A stretch of DNA of 18,001 nt from Bog-473 sp035534235 (GCA_035534235.1 DATLSH010000015.1:1-18001); one strand, 5' to 3'. Counted from the stretch's first letter, positions 6,624 through 14,114 are shown. Made by a program: numbers and translations. Notes: generated by a model from the sequence alone, not told the origin.

Positions 6624-7091
6624 ATGAGCCGCAGTATCGAAAAGGTTTCCATCATCATTTCCAAAGGCTCTCTTGAGGGCACCTACCCCGGCCTCATCAT
6701 GGCCAACGGCGCCCGGGCCGAGGGGATGGATGCCAACCTCTTGTTCACCTTCTTCGGACTCGATGGCATTCATGCCAAGCGGCTCGAGCACATAAAGGTG
6801 GCCTCGGTCGGCAACCCCGGCATGCACATGGCGAGCCTGATCGGCATGCTCCCCGGCATGTCGGCCATCGCCACGCACAAGATTGAGAAGAAGATGGAGC
6901 ACAACGACATCCCCGACATCCCCGAGTCCATGGAGATGATCGCCGACACCGGGTGTGGCATTTACGCCTGCAAGGCCTCGGTGGACCTCTTCGGCTTCAC
7001 CCGGGCCGATTTCATCAGCCAGGTGAACGACGTGATCACCGTAGGGGAGTTCTACGAGAAGGCCGCCGTCGGCGAGATCATCTTCACCTGA
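6624..7091 (+). CDS. DsrE/DsrF-like family protein (DsrE2 type)
   Basis: A 155-residue protein of the DsrE/F/H-like fold, related to sulfur-carrier and sulfur-trafficking proteins but also widespread without a known role. N-terminal VSIIISKGSLEGTYPGLIMANGARAEG is the first beta strand and helix of the fold; ANLLFTFFGLDG follows. The C-terminal half carries DTGCGIYACKASVDLFGF, where C116 (in YAC) matches the conserved cysteine of DsrE2 proteins and C111 is five residues earlier, so a disulfide or persulfide is possible. The methionine-rich middle (MHMASLIGMLPGMS) is typical. The ATG is preceded by AGAGGAG at good distance. No dsrAB, tusA or rhodanese gene lies nearby, so the sulfur role is unconfirmed. 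It is followed by a methyltransferase gene after 26 bases. Confidence 0.88.
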   Translation: MSRSIEKVSIIISKGSLEGTYPGLIMANGARAEGMDANLLFTFFGLDGIHAKRLEHIKVASVGNPGMHMASLIGMLPGMSAIATHKIEKKMEHNDIPDIPESMEMIADTGCGIYACKASVDLFGFTRADFISQVNDVITVGEFYEKAAVGEIIFT

Positions 7092-7117
7092 TCGCGCTGG
7101 GCCCGGGGGTCACCGCT

Positions 7118-7762
7118 ATGGTGCTCCATGTGGGCTTCTACCGGGAGCAGATCCTGCCCCGTTGCGTGGATCGGGTCTGTGGGACGGCCGGCCTGCGAAG
7201 GTGGCGGGCTGAGGTCACAGCGGGGTTGTCGGGCCGTGTGGTCGAGATCGGATTCGGCTCCGGCCTTAACGCCGAGCATTACCCGCCAGAGGTGGAAGAG
7301 GTGCTGGCGGTCGAACCCGCCGCCGTGGCCCGGCGGCTGGCCACCAAACGCATCGCCCATTGCGGCGTTCCCATCAAACATGTCGGGCTCGACGGCCAGG
7401 CCATCCCACTCGACAACGCCAGCTGCGACTCGGCACTCTCCACCTTCACCCTTTGCACGGTACCGGAACCGGACCGGGTCCTGGCCGAGCTCCGCCGGGT
7501 GCTCCGACCAGGGGGTCGCCTCCATTTCCTTGAGCACGGCGTCTCCCCCGATCCCTCCGTGGCCAAGTGGCAGCACCGCCTCGATCCCTGGCAGCGCCGC
7601 CTGGCCGACGGTTGCCACCTGACAAGGGATGCCGCGGCCCTGGTCGGCCAGGCTGGCTTCGTCCTCGAAAGCACCGAGCAGCGCTACGCCAAAGGTCCGA
7701 AGCCGTGGAGTTGGTTCACTCTGGGCGTGGCATCGAATCCTGCGCCGACCGAGCGGACCTGA
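7118..7762 (+). CDS. class I SAM-dependent methyltransferase (UbiE/METTL7-like)
   Basis: A 214-residue methyltransferase with a Rossmann-like fold. Motif I is VVEIGFGSGLN at residues 41-51, the acidic end of strand beta-2 is LAVEPAA, the post-motif region is CDSALSTFTLCTVPEPDRVLAELRRVLRPGG, and LHFLEHG follows. FYREQILPRCVDRVCG at the N-terminus is typical of METTL7-like bacterial proteins, which act on unknown small thiols or lipids. The frame is open far upstream into the DsrE gene, but homology begins at the ATG at 7118. There is no strong ribosome binding site, although GGGCCCGGGGG lies just ahead. It is the last gene of the plus-strand run and faces the cyclase gene across a 47-base convergent gap in which I see no terminator-like hairpin. 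The substrate cannot be assigned. Confidence 0.88.
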   Translation: MVLHVGFYREQILPRCVDRVCGTAGLRRWRAEVTAGLSGRVVEIGFGSGLNAEHYPPEVEEVLAVEPAAVARRLATKRIAHCGVPIKHVGLDGQAIPLDNASCDSALSTFTLCTVPEPDRVLAELRRVLRPGGRLHFLEHGVSPDPSVAKWQHRLDPWQRRLADGCHLTRDAAALVGQAGFVLESTEQRYAKGPKPWSWFTLGVASNPAPTERT

Positions 7763-7809
7763 GGGGCGATTAGACCCGGCCTGTCACCCGAACCTTCACC
7801 CCGCCATCC

Positions 7810-9332
7810 TCACCCTGCTGGTTGGGCGACCTCAATCCCCGAGGCGGGTTCGTAGACCAGGACAGGTTCGCCGATGCCCCGGAGCTGCAGCTCCCCGGTC
7901 ACCAACCACGACCGGGCTTCGCCGCCCGCCCGCAGCACCGCTTCCTCGCTGGCCAGCACCCGGCCCAGCCGGTGCTTGGCCTCGTCGGTCAGGCGGGACG
8001 CCTCGTTGACCGGTGTCCCGATCACCGTGTACTCGTAGCGGTGCTCGTCGCCAATGTTCCCGACCACCACCGTCCCCGCCGAGACCCCGATGGCCGCATC
8101 GAGCTCCGGGTGGGCAGCCGCCAGGACGAGTAGTTCCCGGCGCAGGATCCTGGCCGCCCGCAACGCCCGCAGCGCACAATCCTCTTGGGCCACCGGGGCC
8201 CCGAACACACAGAGGGCTCCGTCACCCTCGAATTTGTTGACCCACCCACCTTCGGCCGCCACGACGCGGACCACGGCGGCGAAGAAGTGGTTGAGCAACT
8301 CGACCACCGCCTCGGGCGAGCTGCTCTGGGCCAGGTTGGTCGAGCCGATGACGTCGACGAAGACGATGCCGACCTCGCGCCGTTCGCCTCCGAGCGTGAC
8401 CCGCCCCTGCTCCAAGGCTTGGTGGGCCACATCTTCCCCGACGTGGCGGCCGAAGAGGTCCTGGAGCGTGCGGCGCTCGCGCAGGCCCAGCACCATCTGG
8501 TTGAAGCCGGCCTGTAGGAGTCCCAGCTCCCCCCGTCGTTCACCGTGACCTTGACATCGATCTGACCCCGCTGGACTCTCCCCACGGCTTGGCGCAGTTC
8601 GAGCAGAGGGCTGACCAGCGAACGGGTGGCCACGTAGAGCACCATGGTGCCGGCAATCAGGCCGGCGCCGATGATGAACCAGATCGCAGCGGCGCTCGGT
8701 GGCTTGCCGGTCGGGCGCCCGACGAAGCTGAGGCCGATCATGAGGAGAAACACATCCGCCCCGATGGCCCAGGAGACCAGCAGTTTGGTCCGCACCCCCG
8801 CGCCGAGAGAGCGCTCGGGGACGTGCCCGGCCAGCGCCAGCGCGGTCAGAGGTCGCCCGGTCCACTCCACGAGTAGGTACGTCAGCCCGCACGCCGTCAA
8901 TCCGCCGAGGAGGATGGACAGCGCGACGCGCACGGCGTACCCGGGATTGTGGGTAGTGCTGGCGAGCAAGGACCAGACGACCGCGGCGCCGACCCAGAAG
9001 CACATCGACCCGGCGGCCATGTACCACGGCAAAGCCAGGGTTGACCGTTGCTCGGCTTCGCTCGGTGCCCGGTCCTCGACCAACCACCGGGTGGATCTCT
9101 TGCTGGCCCGCTCGAACAACCATCCCCCGAGAGGAAGAGTGATGCCCAGGTAGACGGCGGGCAGGATCACATCCTCCAGCCCATTGGCCTGCTGGCCCCT
9201 GATGTTGGCGTCGGTCAGCGCGCCGGACGCCACGGCGAAGGCGGCCCCGGTCAGATGGGCCAGGGGAATCAAGAGGTAGAGGCGGTGCCTGATGTGGGTG
9301 CGAACGTCCCGGCTCGCGGCGCCCTCGGACAC
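7810..9332 (-). pseudogene. membrane-anchored class III adenylate/guanylate cyclase with HAMP domain, frameshifted
   Basis: Read continuously across one frameshift this gene encodes about 507 residues. The first frame (GTG 9332) gives six predicted membrane helices (about residues 19-37, 56-74, 102-125, 134-156, 183-202 and 215-235), followed by the start of a HAMP linker (TRSLVSPLLELRQAVGRV). At the six-C run 8529-8534 the frame changes: the HAMP motif NDGGELGLLQAGFNQM needs one more G on the minus strand. The second frame continues to TGA at 7810 with a complete cyclase domain, including metal-binding aspartates in FVDVIGST and KFEGDGALCVFGAP and the YTVIGTPVNEASRL core. The layout matches the Rv1318c/Rv3645 family of Mycobacterium tuberculosis. 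It lies 38 bases after the thioesterase gene on the same strand. It is a real pseudogene or a homopolymer sequencing error. Confidence 0.85.
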
Positions 9333-9370
9333 GGCGTAATCCTAGGTCGCCCCGGAGCTCTGGCAGCCCT

Positions 9371-10015
9371 TCACTGCTGGCCGGGGAGGAGCTCCACGAA
9401 GAGCGCCTCGGCGTCGGCGACCAACGTCTCCCCATCGGTCAGGCGCCCGCTGAGCCAACGTTTGCGCCCGTCTATCCGGTCCACCGTGGCGCGCACCTCA
9501 AGGTCCACCCCGAGTGGCGTGATGCTCCGGTAGTTGACCTTGAGGAAGGCCGTCCGGGCGACGCTCCGTCCGCCGAGGCTGGCCAGGTGGCCCATCACAT
9601 CGTCGAAGAGCATGGGCAGGGTCCCCCCGTGGGCGGCACCGTTGCCCCCGAGGTGGAAGGGTCGGAAGGTCACGCGGCCACGGATGTGGTCGTCGGACTC
9701 CTCCTGGGGGACGAACGGCATGAGAAGTGGGTTGCCCCGGCCGGGTAGGTCGGTCCGCAGTCCCGCCGGCCTCTGCCATTCCGGCACCCACCAGGGCCCG
9801 AGAAGGTCGATCGCCTCCCGCAACCGGGCCGCCAGGTCACCCCAGACCCCCTCGGGCGGGTTCGCACTGACGACGGCGTCCTGCATTGAGCGGAACAACT
9901 CGACGAATTCGCCATAGGCCGCCCCCCCTCGCTCGTCGTCGCGCAGGATGTTGGCGAACAGGTCGATGGCCGGCCCGCCGGTTGCACCTGGACCGGCGGG
10001 CGGCTGGCTTGACAT
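9371..10015 (-). CDS. PaaI-family hotdog-fold thioesterase
   Basis: A 214-residue protein. The C-terminal ~120 residues form a hotdog domain with the PaaI-type active-site region NGAAHGGTLPMLFDDVMGHLA, followed by TAFLKVNYRSITPLGVDLEV and WLSGRLTDGETLVADAEALFVEL. The N-terminal ~90 residues (AIDLFANILRDDERGG and LREAIDLLGPWWVPEWQRP) form the extension found in longer actinobacterial relatives. It would hydrolyse acyl-CoA or aryl-CoA thioesters; the substrate is unknown. The ATG at 10015 starts the recognisable protein; an in-frame ATG at 10087 would run through the hairpin and is unlikely. No good ribosome binding site is visible. The start lies 31 bases from a perfect 15-bp hairpin, which could be in the leader of this message. 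The cyclase gene follows after 38 bases. Confidence 0.87.
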   Translation of the reverse strand: MSSQPPAGPGATGGPAIDLFANILRDDERGGAAYGEFVELFRSMQDAVVSANPPEGVWGDLAARLREAIDLLGPWWVPEWQRPAGLRTDLPGRGNPLLMPFVPQEESDDHIRGRVTFRPFHLGGNGAAHGGTLPMLFDDVMGHLASLGGRSVARTAFLKVNYRSITPLGVDLEVRATVDRIDGRKRWLSGRLTDGETLVADAEALFVELLPGQQ

Positions 10016-10045
10016 GGACTGGAACGGTACCCGAGGGTGCCCCGC

Positions 10046-10083
10046 CCAGGGCCCGGGGAGCCGCCAGACTCCCCGGGCCCTGG
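10046..10083. repeat. perfect 15-bp inverted repeat with 8-base loop
   Basis: The left arm CCAGGGCCCGGGGAG (10046-10060) is exactly complementary to the right arm at 10069-10083, with the loop CCGCCAGA between them. It lies in the 173-base gap between the divergent thioesterase (start 10015) and alpha/beta hydrolase (start 10189) genes. There is no T run on either side, so it is not a classical intrinsic terminator. It could be an operator, a leader hairpin in the thioesterase message, or a terminator without a U tract. Nothing else is recognised in this gap. Confidence 0.85.
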
Positions 10084-10188
10084 CCACCAGGTCCGAAAGT
10101 CACACTTTGCGTTCCGCGGGACGCCGGCTCGGTCACTATGGGCCGTTTGACCCTATGCCGGGGCAAACAGGCACGCCAGGGTGGACAA

Positions 10189-11199
10189 ATGGGTGCGGAG
10201 TCCAGGGAACGCCGGGGCGCGGCAGCGGGCGACCGGGCGTCGCGGAGCGGCCGGGATTGGCTGACCTGGAAGCAGACCACCGTGGCGGGACGGCCGGCGC
10301 TCTACGGAGAGGCCGGGGACGGCCCTCCCGTCCTGTTCCTGCACGGCTGGGGGCTCGACCACAAGGCCTACAAGCGCGCGCTCTCCCGATTGGTGCGCGG
10401 CGGGGTGCATGTACTGGCCCCCGCCCTGCCCGGCTTCGGTGGTACCGCTGCCCTCCCGGGTGAAACCAACAGCCTCGCCGGGTACGCCGACTGGGTCGCC
10501 GAGTTCCTGCGCACCGTCGGAGTCGGGCGGCCGGTCAACGTCATGGGGCATTCCTTCGGCGGCGGGGTGGCCATCATGGTGGCGCACGATCACCCGGAGC
10601 TCACCCACTCGCTCGTCCTGATCAATTCGATCGGGGGCTCGGCCTGGGCACACTCGGGGTCGACGTTGCGCTCCATGGCCGAGAGGCCGCTGTGGGACTG
10701 GGGCATCCACTTCCCGGCCGACCTGTTTCCCGTGCGCCAGGCCCGGCGGGTCCTCCCGGTCATTGTGGGCGAGGCACTGCCGAACTTGCTGCGTGATCCG
10801 AGGGCCTTCTGGAGGGCAGCCGGACTGGTGCGGCGCGCCGACCTGGCCGGCGAGCTGGACACGCTCCGGCGCCGGCGCCTTCCCGTGGTCGTGCTCTGGG
10901 GTCCGCGGGACCATCTCATCACCCGCGATTCGTTCGAGGACCTGTGCCGGGCTCTGGGAAAGCCCGACGTGGTGACCCTCACCGGCACTCATTCCTGGCT
11001 GCTGGCCGACCCCGATGCCTTCGGCGAGATCATGACGAACGTGCTCGAAGTCCTGGGCCTGACGATCGGAGAGCCGGCGGTGGCGGTGACCTCCCGAGCC
11101 GTTGCACGGCGGGATTCGGGCGTCTCATCCGCCTGCAGGTGCCCGGGGCCGGGGAGATCGGGCTCTACGAGCCCAGGCACCCGACCGCCCGTGATCTGA
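10189..11199 (+). CDS. alpha/beta-fold hydrolase
   Basis: A 336-residue serine hydrolase of the alpha/beta fold. The oxyanion-hole motif is LFLHGWG (residues 49-55), the nucleophile elbow is GHSFGG with S122, the acid is D241 in WGPRDHLI and the base is H268 in GTHSWLL. The lid region (~150-225) carries RPLWDWGIHFPADLF. The start is the ATG at 10189, preceded by a GGGTGG stretch; an ATG at 10138 would add 17 residues. The fold is complete by residue ~290. The remaining ~45 residues (with CRCPGPGRSGSTSPG) are a low-complexity tail that reads out of frame through what appears to be the 3' end of a VOC gene, so the natural C-terminus may have been lost in a deletion. The substrate is unknown. 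Confidence 0.88.
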   Translation: MGAESRERRGAAAGDRASRSGRDWLTWKQTTVAGRPALYGEAGDGPPVLFLHGWGLDHKAYKRALSRLVRGGVHVLAPALPGFGGTAALPGETNSLAGYADWVAEFLRTVGVGRPVNVMGHSFGGGVAIMVAHDHPELTHSLVLINSIGGSAWAHSGSTLRSMAERPLWDWGIHFPADLFPVRQARRVLPVIVGEALPNLLRDPRAFWRAAGLVRRADLAGELDTLRRRRLPVVVLWGPRDHLITRDSFEDLCRALGKPDVVTLTGTHSWLLADPDAFGEIMTNVLEVLGLTIGEPAVAVTSRAVARRDSGVSSACRCPGPGRSGSTSPGTRPPVI

Positions 11200-11207
11200 A
11201 GGGGTGA
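11103..11207 (+). pseudogene. possible 3' remnant of a VOC/glyoxalase-family gene
   Basis: In the frame one base off the hydrolase frame, 11103 to the TGA at 11205-11207 encodes about 34 residues including GFGRLIRLQVPGAG and EIGLYEPRHPTARDL. This resembles the C-terminal strand of single-domain VOC proteins, which often end in a P-G-G-x-E-[IV]-x-LYEPRHPTA-like stretch. It has no start of its own and overlaps the anomalous tail of the hydrolase gene. I infer a deletion that fused the end of a hydrolase gene to the end of a VOC gene. The assignment rests on a short motif remembered from the family, so it is tentative. Confidence 0.4.
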
Positions 11208-11214
11208 CCACCCC
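11201..11214. terminator. short palindrome in convergent gap, possible terminator
   Basis: GGGGTG (11201-11206) and CACCCC (11209-11214) form a 6-bp inverted repeat with only two bases between, immediately after the hydrolase stop and before the convergent PPOX-like gene. The position suits a bidirectional terminator, but the spacer is too short for an ideal loop and there is no T run. Low confidence. Confidence 0.22.
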
Positions 11215-11246
11215 AAGGCTCCCGGTGCGGGCAAGCCCCCACGCCT

Positions 11247-11663
11247 TCAGGTGGCGCGGTGGTGGATGTGACGGCCGCTGACCACGTCCATGGAGATCCG
11301 AAGCAGGAGGTCCCGATCCTCACCGGCCCAGGGGGTCAACCGGAGATGGGCCAGGTGGGCAAGCTCCGCGTGGTCGGAGACGATGGCGCAACGGCCCGAG
11401 ACGAGCACGCTCCATCCCTCGTGGGCGAGGGCATCAATGCCGTCGATCTCGAAGGCCACCGTGGAGGGCGTGGCGGCATGGAGATCGCCGCCGTGGCGGG
11501 TGAGGACGTAAATGTGCTCCTCGTGCACCGTGTAGCTGACCGGGTAGATGAGGGGGCGGCCCTGCAACGAGACGCCGATGCGGCCGACCCCGCGTGCTTC
11601 CAGGCGTCGCAGGCAGTCGTCCCGATCAAGGACTTCCAGTTTCCCTTCCAAGGTCGCGCTCAT
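11247..11663 (-). CDS. pyridoxamine 5'-phosphate oxidase-like flavin-binding split-barrel protein
   Basis: A 138-residue protein of the PNPOx-like split-barrel fold. LDRDDCLRRLEARGVGRIGVSLQGRPLIYPVSYTVHEEHIYVLT is the typical N-terminal half, and ATPSTVAFEIDGIDALAHEGWSVLVSGRCAIVSD the central part. Members of this small group bind FMN, F420 or heme, or act on unknown substrates; the length is too short for authentic pyridoxamine phosphate oxidase. The ATG at 11663 overlaps the stop of the DUF5808 gene (ATGA) and has GGAG about 8 bases upstream, so it is the last gene of a translationally coupled minus-strand operon. Why a flavin-type protein is tied to an ABC exporter is unclear. It lies convergent to the alpha/beta hydrolase gene. 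Confidence 0.87.
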   Translation of the reverse strand: MSATLEGKLEVLDRDDCLRRLEARGVGRIGVSLQGRPLIYPVSYTVHEEHIYVLTRHGGDLHAATPSTVAFEIDGIDALAHEGWSVLVSGRCAIVSDHAELAHLAHLRLTPWAGEDRDLLLRISMDVVSGRHIHHRAT

Positions 11664-11899
11664 GGCGCCGTCTCCGGCTCACCGGCATCGGCACCGGCCC
11701 CGGCGCGGGCGGACCGGCGGGCCTTCAGCCAGCGGAGCGGGCGGAACACCCAGTAAAGGTTGATGGCCCAGCCGAACCCGTTCATCTTGGGTGGGAAGAA
11801 CTTCGGGTTGTCCGCGCTCCAGTAGGTGTTCTTGAACCGGGCCACCGTGGGCCGCCGGGTGTCGTAGGGGATGCCCCCGATCGTGCCGTGCCGCTTCAC
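11660..11899 (-). CDS. DUF5808 domain-containing small protein
   Basis: A 79-residue protein. Its core (ARFKNTYWSADNPKFFPPK followed by GFGWAINLYWVFRP) matches the DUF5808 pattern of a W-x-x-DDP-x-FFVPKR-like strand followed by FGWGYTINF. The remaining C-terminus is basic and then Ala/Gly rich. There is no signal peptide and no clear transmembrane helix, although WAINLYWVF is hydrophobic. The start is the GTG at 11899, which overlaps the stop of the regulator gene (GTGA) and is preceded at ideal distance by AGAGGAGG; an ATG at 11923 lies upstream of that ribosome binding site and is less likely. It overlaps the next gene by 4 bases (ATGA). The function of DUF5808 is unknown; the domain is frequently found beside regulators and membrane proteins. 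Confidence 0.8.
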   Translation of the reverse strand: MKRHGTIGGIPYDTRRPTVARFKNTYWSADNPKFFPPKMNGFGWAINLYWVFRPLRWLKARRSARAGAGADAGEPETAP

Positions 11900-12423
11900 C
11901 GCGCACCTCCTCTGCTGGGCCATCGGTCGGTCGAGACGGCCCCCTCGGGGGCGAGGTCAGGACTCTGCGGGAGCAGTTCAGCCATTCTGACCTCAATCCG
12001 GGAATACGTGTCGCGCATGGAGAGCAGGCGATGGTCGGCCTCGGGGCCGGCAGCCTGCAGGGCGCGGTCGGCCACCTGGCGCAACTGGACCAGGGAGCGC
12101 AAGCGCGCTGCGAGCGCAAGGGCCCACCCCTCGGGACGCAACCGGTAGTAGATATGGCGATCGCCCGGGTGGGACACACGCTCGAGCATGCCCGCATCAG
12201 CCAGCATCCGGACCGCTGCGCTCACACTGCCGGCGGAGAGCGTCAACTCTTCCTGAATTTCGCGGGCGCTCTGCTCGGGCGGGTCGCTCACCACCATCCA
12301 CCCCAGCACCCGCACCACGGCCCGGGGCGTGCCGTAGTCGACCACGAGTCCACCGAGATCCTCAATGAAGCGCTGGCGCCACTGCGCCACCGGCGCCGGG
12401 CCGGGTGGGGCCGGCGCGCTCAT
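11896..12423 (-). CDS. GbsR/MarR-family transcriptional regulator
   Basis: A 175-residue winged-helix protein. FIEDLGGLVVDYGTPRAVVRVLGWMVVSDPPEQ is the N-terminal helix pair typical of the GbsR-like branch. SAREIQEELTLSAGSVSAAVRMLADAGMLERV is the helix-turn-helix, and HPGDRHIYYRLRPEGW is the beta wing. The C-terminal ~80 residues form a helical dimerisation region. The ATG at 12423 overlaps the permease stop (ATGA), so the regulator is made from the same message as the ABC exporter it presumably controls. The frame is open far upstream, but the protein homology begins here. The palindrome at 15039-15054 ahead of the ATPase gene is a plausible binding site. The ligand may be a substrate of the exporter; this is inference. 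Confidence 0.87.
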   Translation of the reverse strand: MSAPAPPGPAPVAQWRQRFIEDLGGLVVDYGTPRAVVRVLGWMVVSDPPEQSAREIQEELTLSAGSVSAAVRMLADAGMLERVSHPGDRHIYYRLRPEGWALALAARLRSLVQLRQVADRALQAAGPEADHRLLSMRDTYSRIEVRMAELLPQSPDLAPEGAVSTDRWPSRGGAR

Positions 12424-14114
12424 TCGCCGGCCAGGTCCCGGCGCCCGAAGGCGTGCACCCCGACCGCGGCGGCGGCGGCGCCGGCGGCGATCATGCCCAA
12501 GCCGCTCGTCCAGTCCGGCGCGATTGCCGGTGCGGGTTGCATCTGGTGGAAGATCGACGTGTCGAGGAGCCAGTGGTTCGAATTGACGATCCCACCCAGG
12601 AGCTCGACCAGGAAGGACCAGGCGAGCACGCCGTAGACGGCACCTGAGGCCAGTCGGGGCGTCAGACCCAGCGCCAGGACGCCGATGCCGAGGAGGAGGA
12701 GTGCGGGAGGGACCACATTGAGTCCGGCGCCGAGCATGGCGGGGGCACTGATCCCGGCGTGCTGGCTGAGGGTGCCCAGCCAGGCCAGGACGCCGGCCAG
12801 GACCCCGGCCACGACCACGACGCCGGCGCCCACGGCGAAGCGACCCCACAACCACCGGGACCGACCGACGGGACGAACCAGGAGGTGTTCGACGCGCCCG
12901 GTCGCCTCCTCGCGCCGCGCCCCCGTGATCTGGCCGGCGGCGGTGAAGACCACCAGCAGGGCCAGCAGCAGGAAGGACACGCCCAGGTAGGCCCGGATGA
13001 CGCCGCCCCGCCCACTCATGCGCTCCAGGGCCGCTTCGACCGAGGGGGAGGCGGCCAGGGACTTGGCCGCCTCTTTGGCCACGGCGCCCAGGAGCAGGCC
13101 GAACGCGCACACCCCGGCCAGCCAACCGAGCACGACGGCCCGCCCGAGCCGGATGTCCAGTCCCACGGGCCCACCGAGGAGCACCATGTGCGCCCTCGTG
13201 CTGGCTCGGTCGGGCAGTGTGCTGGCACCCAGGTCGCGTCCTCCGGCCAGGGAGACGGCCATGGCGGCCAGGGTGGCGGTGAGTCCGAAGATCGGGATGA
13301 GCACCGCCGGTTGGGGGTCGGTCAGGGGTTGGAGCCGATCGATCCAGCCCAGGGGACTGGCCCAGCTCAGCCAGCTGAGGGCGGAGGAGGAGTCGGCCAC
13401 CATGCGCAGCGCGAAGGACGCCCCCAGCGCGGTGGCCACGTACGCGGCCGCCTGGCGGCGGCTGGCCGCCAGTTGGCTGGCCAGCGCGCCGGCGGCCATG
13501 AACATCACGGCTCCCGAACACACACTGACGGCGAAGAAGAGCGCCGCTCCCAAGCCGATCCCGACCTTGGCCTCACTCCCGACCACCACCGTGATCAGCG
13601 CGGTGCCCGCCAGAAGGGCGATCAGGCCGATGCCCAGCCCGGCCAGGGCCTGGACCGCCGCCCCCCTGCGGGTGGTCTGGCCCGCCAGCAGGAGCTCCCA
13701 ACGCCCGGCGTCCTCCTCGCCCCGCAGGAGCTTGGTGGCCAGCAGCAGGGCCCACACCGCGCCGATCACGCTGAGGGCGCCCAGGCTCTTCCAGGCGGTG
13801 TAGCCCGGGACCGTGGCCAGGTTGCGGGCCGGCCCCATGAGGGCGTTGAGCCCGCCCGAGGAGAACGACTTGGCCAGCAGGACCCGTGCGGCCTGCGTGG
13901 GATAGGTCGAGACGTAGGCCTGGGCCTGCAGGGCGACGTAGACGCCGAAGACGACGCCCCAGATCCCGCCCGAGCGCAGGCACTTGCGGGCCGTCAGCCG
14001 GGAGACGACCGTGGCGGGATGGCGGCCGACCGGGAGCGCCGACCGCGCCAAGACCGCCCCGCTGCGTGCATCCGGGCCGTCCGTGGCGACCGCCGCGGCA
14101 ACTTCAGTCGGCAT
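12420..14114 (-). CDS. ABC transporter permease (ABC-2 type exporter)
   Basis: A 564-residue integral membrane protein with roughly 12 hydrophobic segments in two similar halves. The first half begins after a ~40-residue cytoplasmic N-terminus, with SGGIWGVVFGVYVALQ and then ALLLATKLLRGEEDAGRWELLLAGQTTRR. The second has LLLALLVVFTAAGQITGARREEATGRVEHLLVRPVGRSRW. The repeated motif E-E-x-G-R-x-E-L-L in both halves is typical of this fused exporter permease group, sometimes annotated as antibiotic or polyketide transporters. The C-terminus ends with a helix and GRRDLAGE. The ATG at 14114 overlaps the ATPase gene by 11 bases, and the stop overlaps the regulator start by 4. It would form the membrane channel for the ATPase encoded upstream. 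The substrate is unknown. Confidence 0.9.
   Translation of the reverse strand: MPTEVAAAVATDGPDARSGAVLARSALPVGRHPATVVSRLTARKCLRSGGIWGVVFGVYVALQAQAYVSTYPTQAARVLLAKSFSSGGLNALMGPARNLATVPGYTAWKSLGALSVIGAVWALLLATKLLRGEEDAGRWELLLAGQTTRRGAAVQALAGLGIGLIALLAGTALITVVVGSEAKVGIGLGAALFFAVSVCSGAVMFMAAGALASQLAASRRQAAAYVATALGASFALRMVADSSSALSWLSWASPLGWIDRLQPLTDPQPAVLIPIFGLTATLAAMAVSLAGGRDLGASTLPDRASTRAHMVLLGGPVGLDIRLGRAVVLGWLAGVCAFGLLLGAVAKEAAKSLAASPSVEAALERMSGRGGVIRAYLGVSFLLLALLVVFTAAGQITGARREEATGRVEHLLVRPVGRSRWLWGRFAVGAGVVVVAGVLAGVLAWLGTLSQHAGISAPAMLGAGLNVVPPALLLLGIGVLALGLTPRLASGAVYGVLAWSFLVELLGGIVNSNHWLLDTSIFHQMQPAPAIAPDWTSGLGMIAAGAAAAAVGVHAFGRRDLAGE

Noticed and set aside
890..7101. Identical 13-mer TGATCGCGCTGGG at 890-902 and 7089-7101, both beginning at a stop codon
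   Set aside because: One or two repeated 13-mers are expected by chance in 18 kb, and flanks do not match.
7763..7809. Search for a terminator between the convergent methyltransferase and cyclase genes
   Set aside because: No inverted repeat with adequate arms or a T run was found in these 47 bases.
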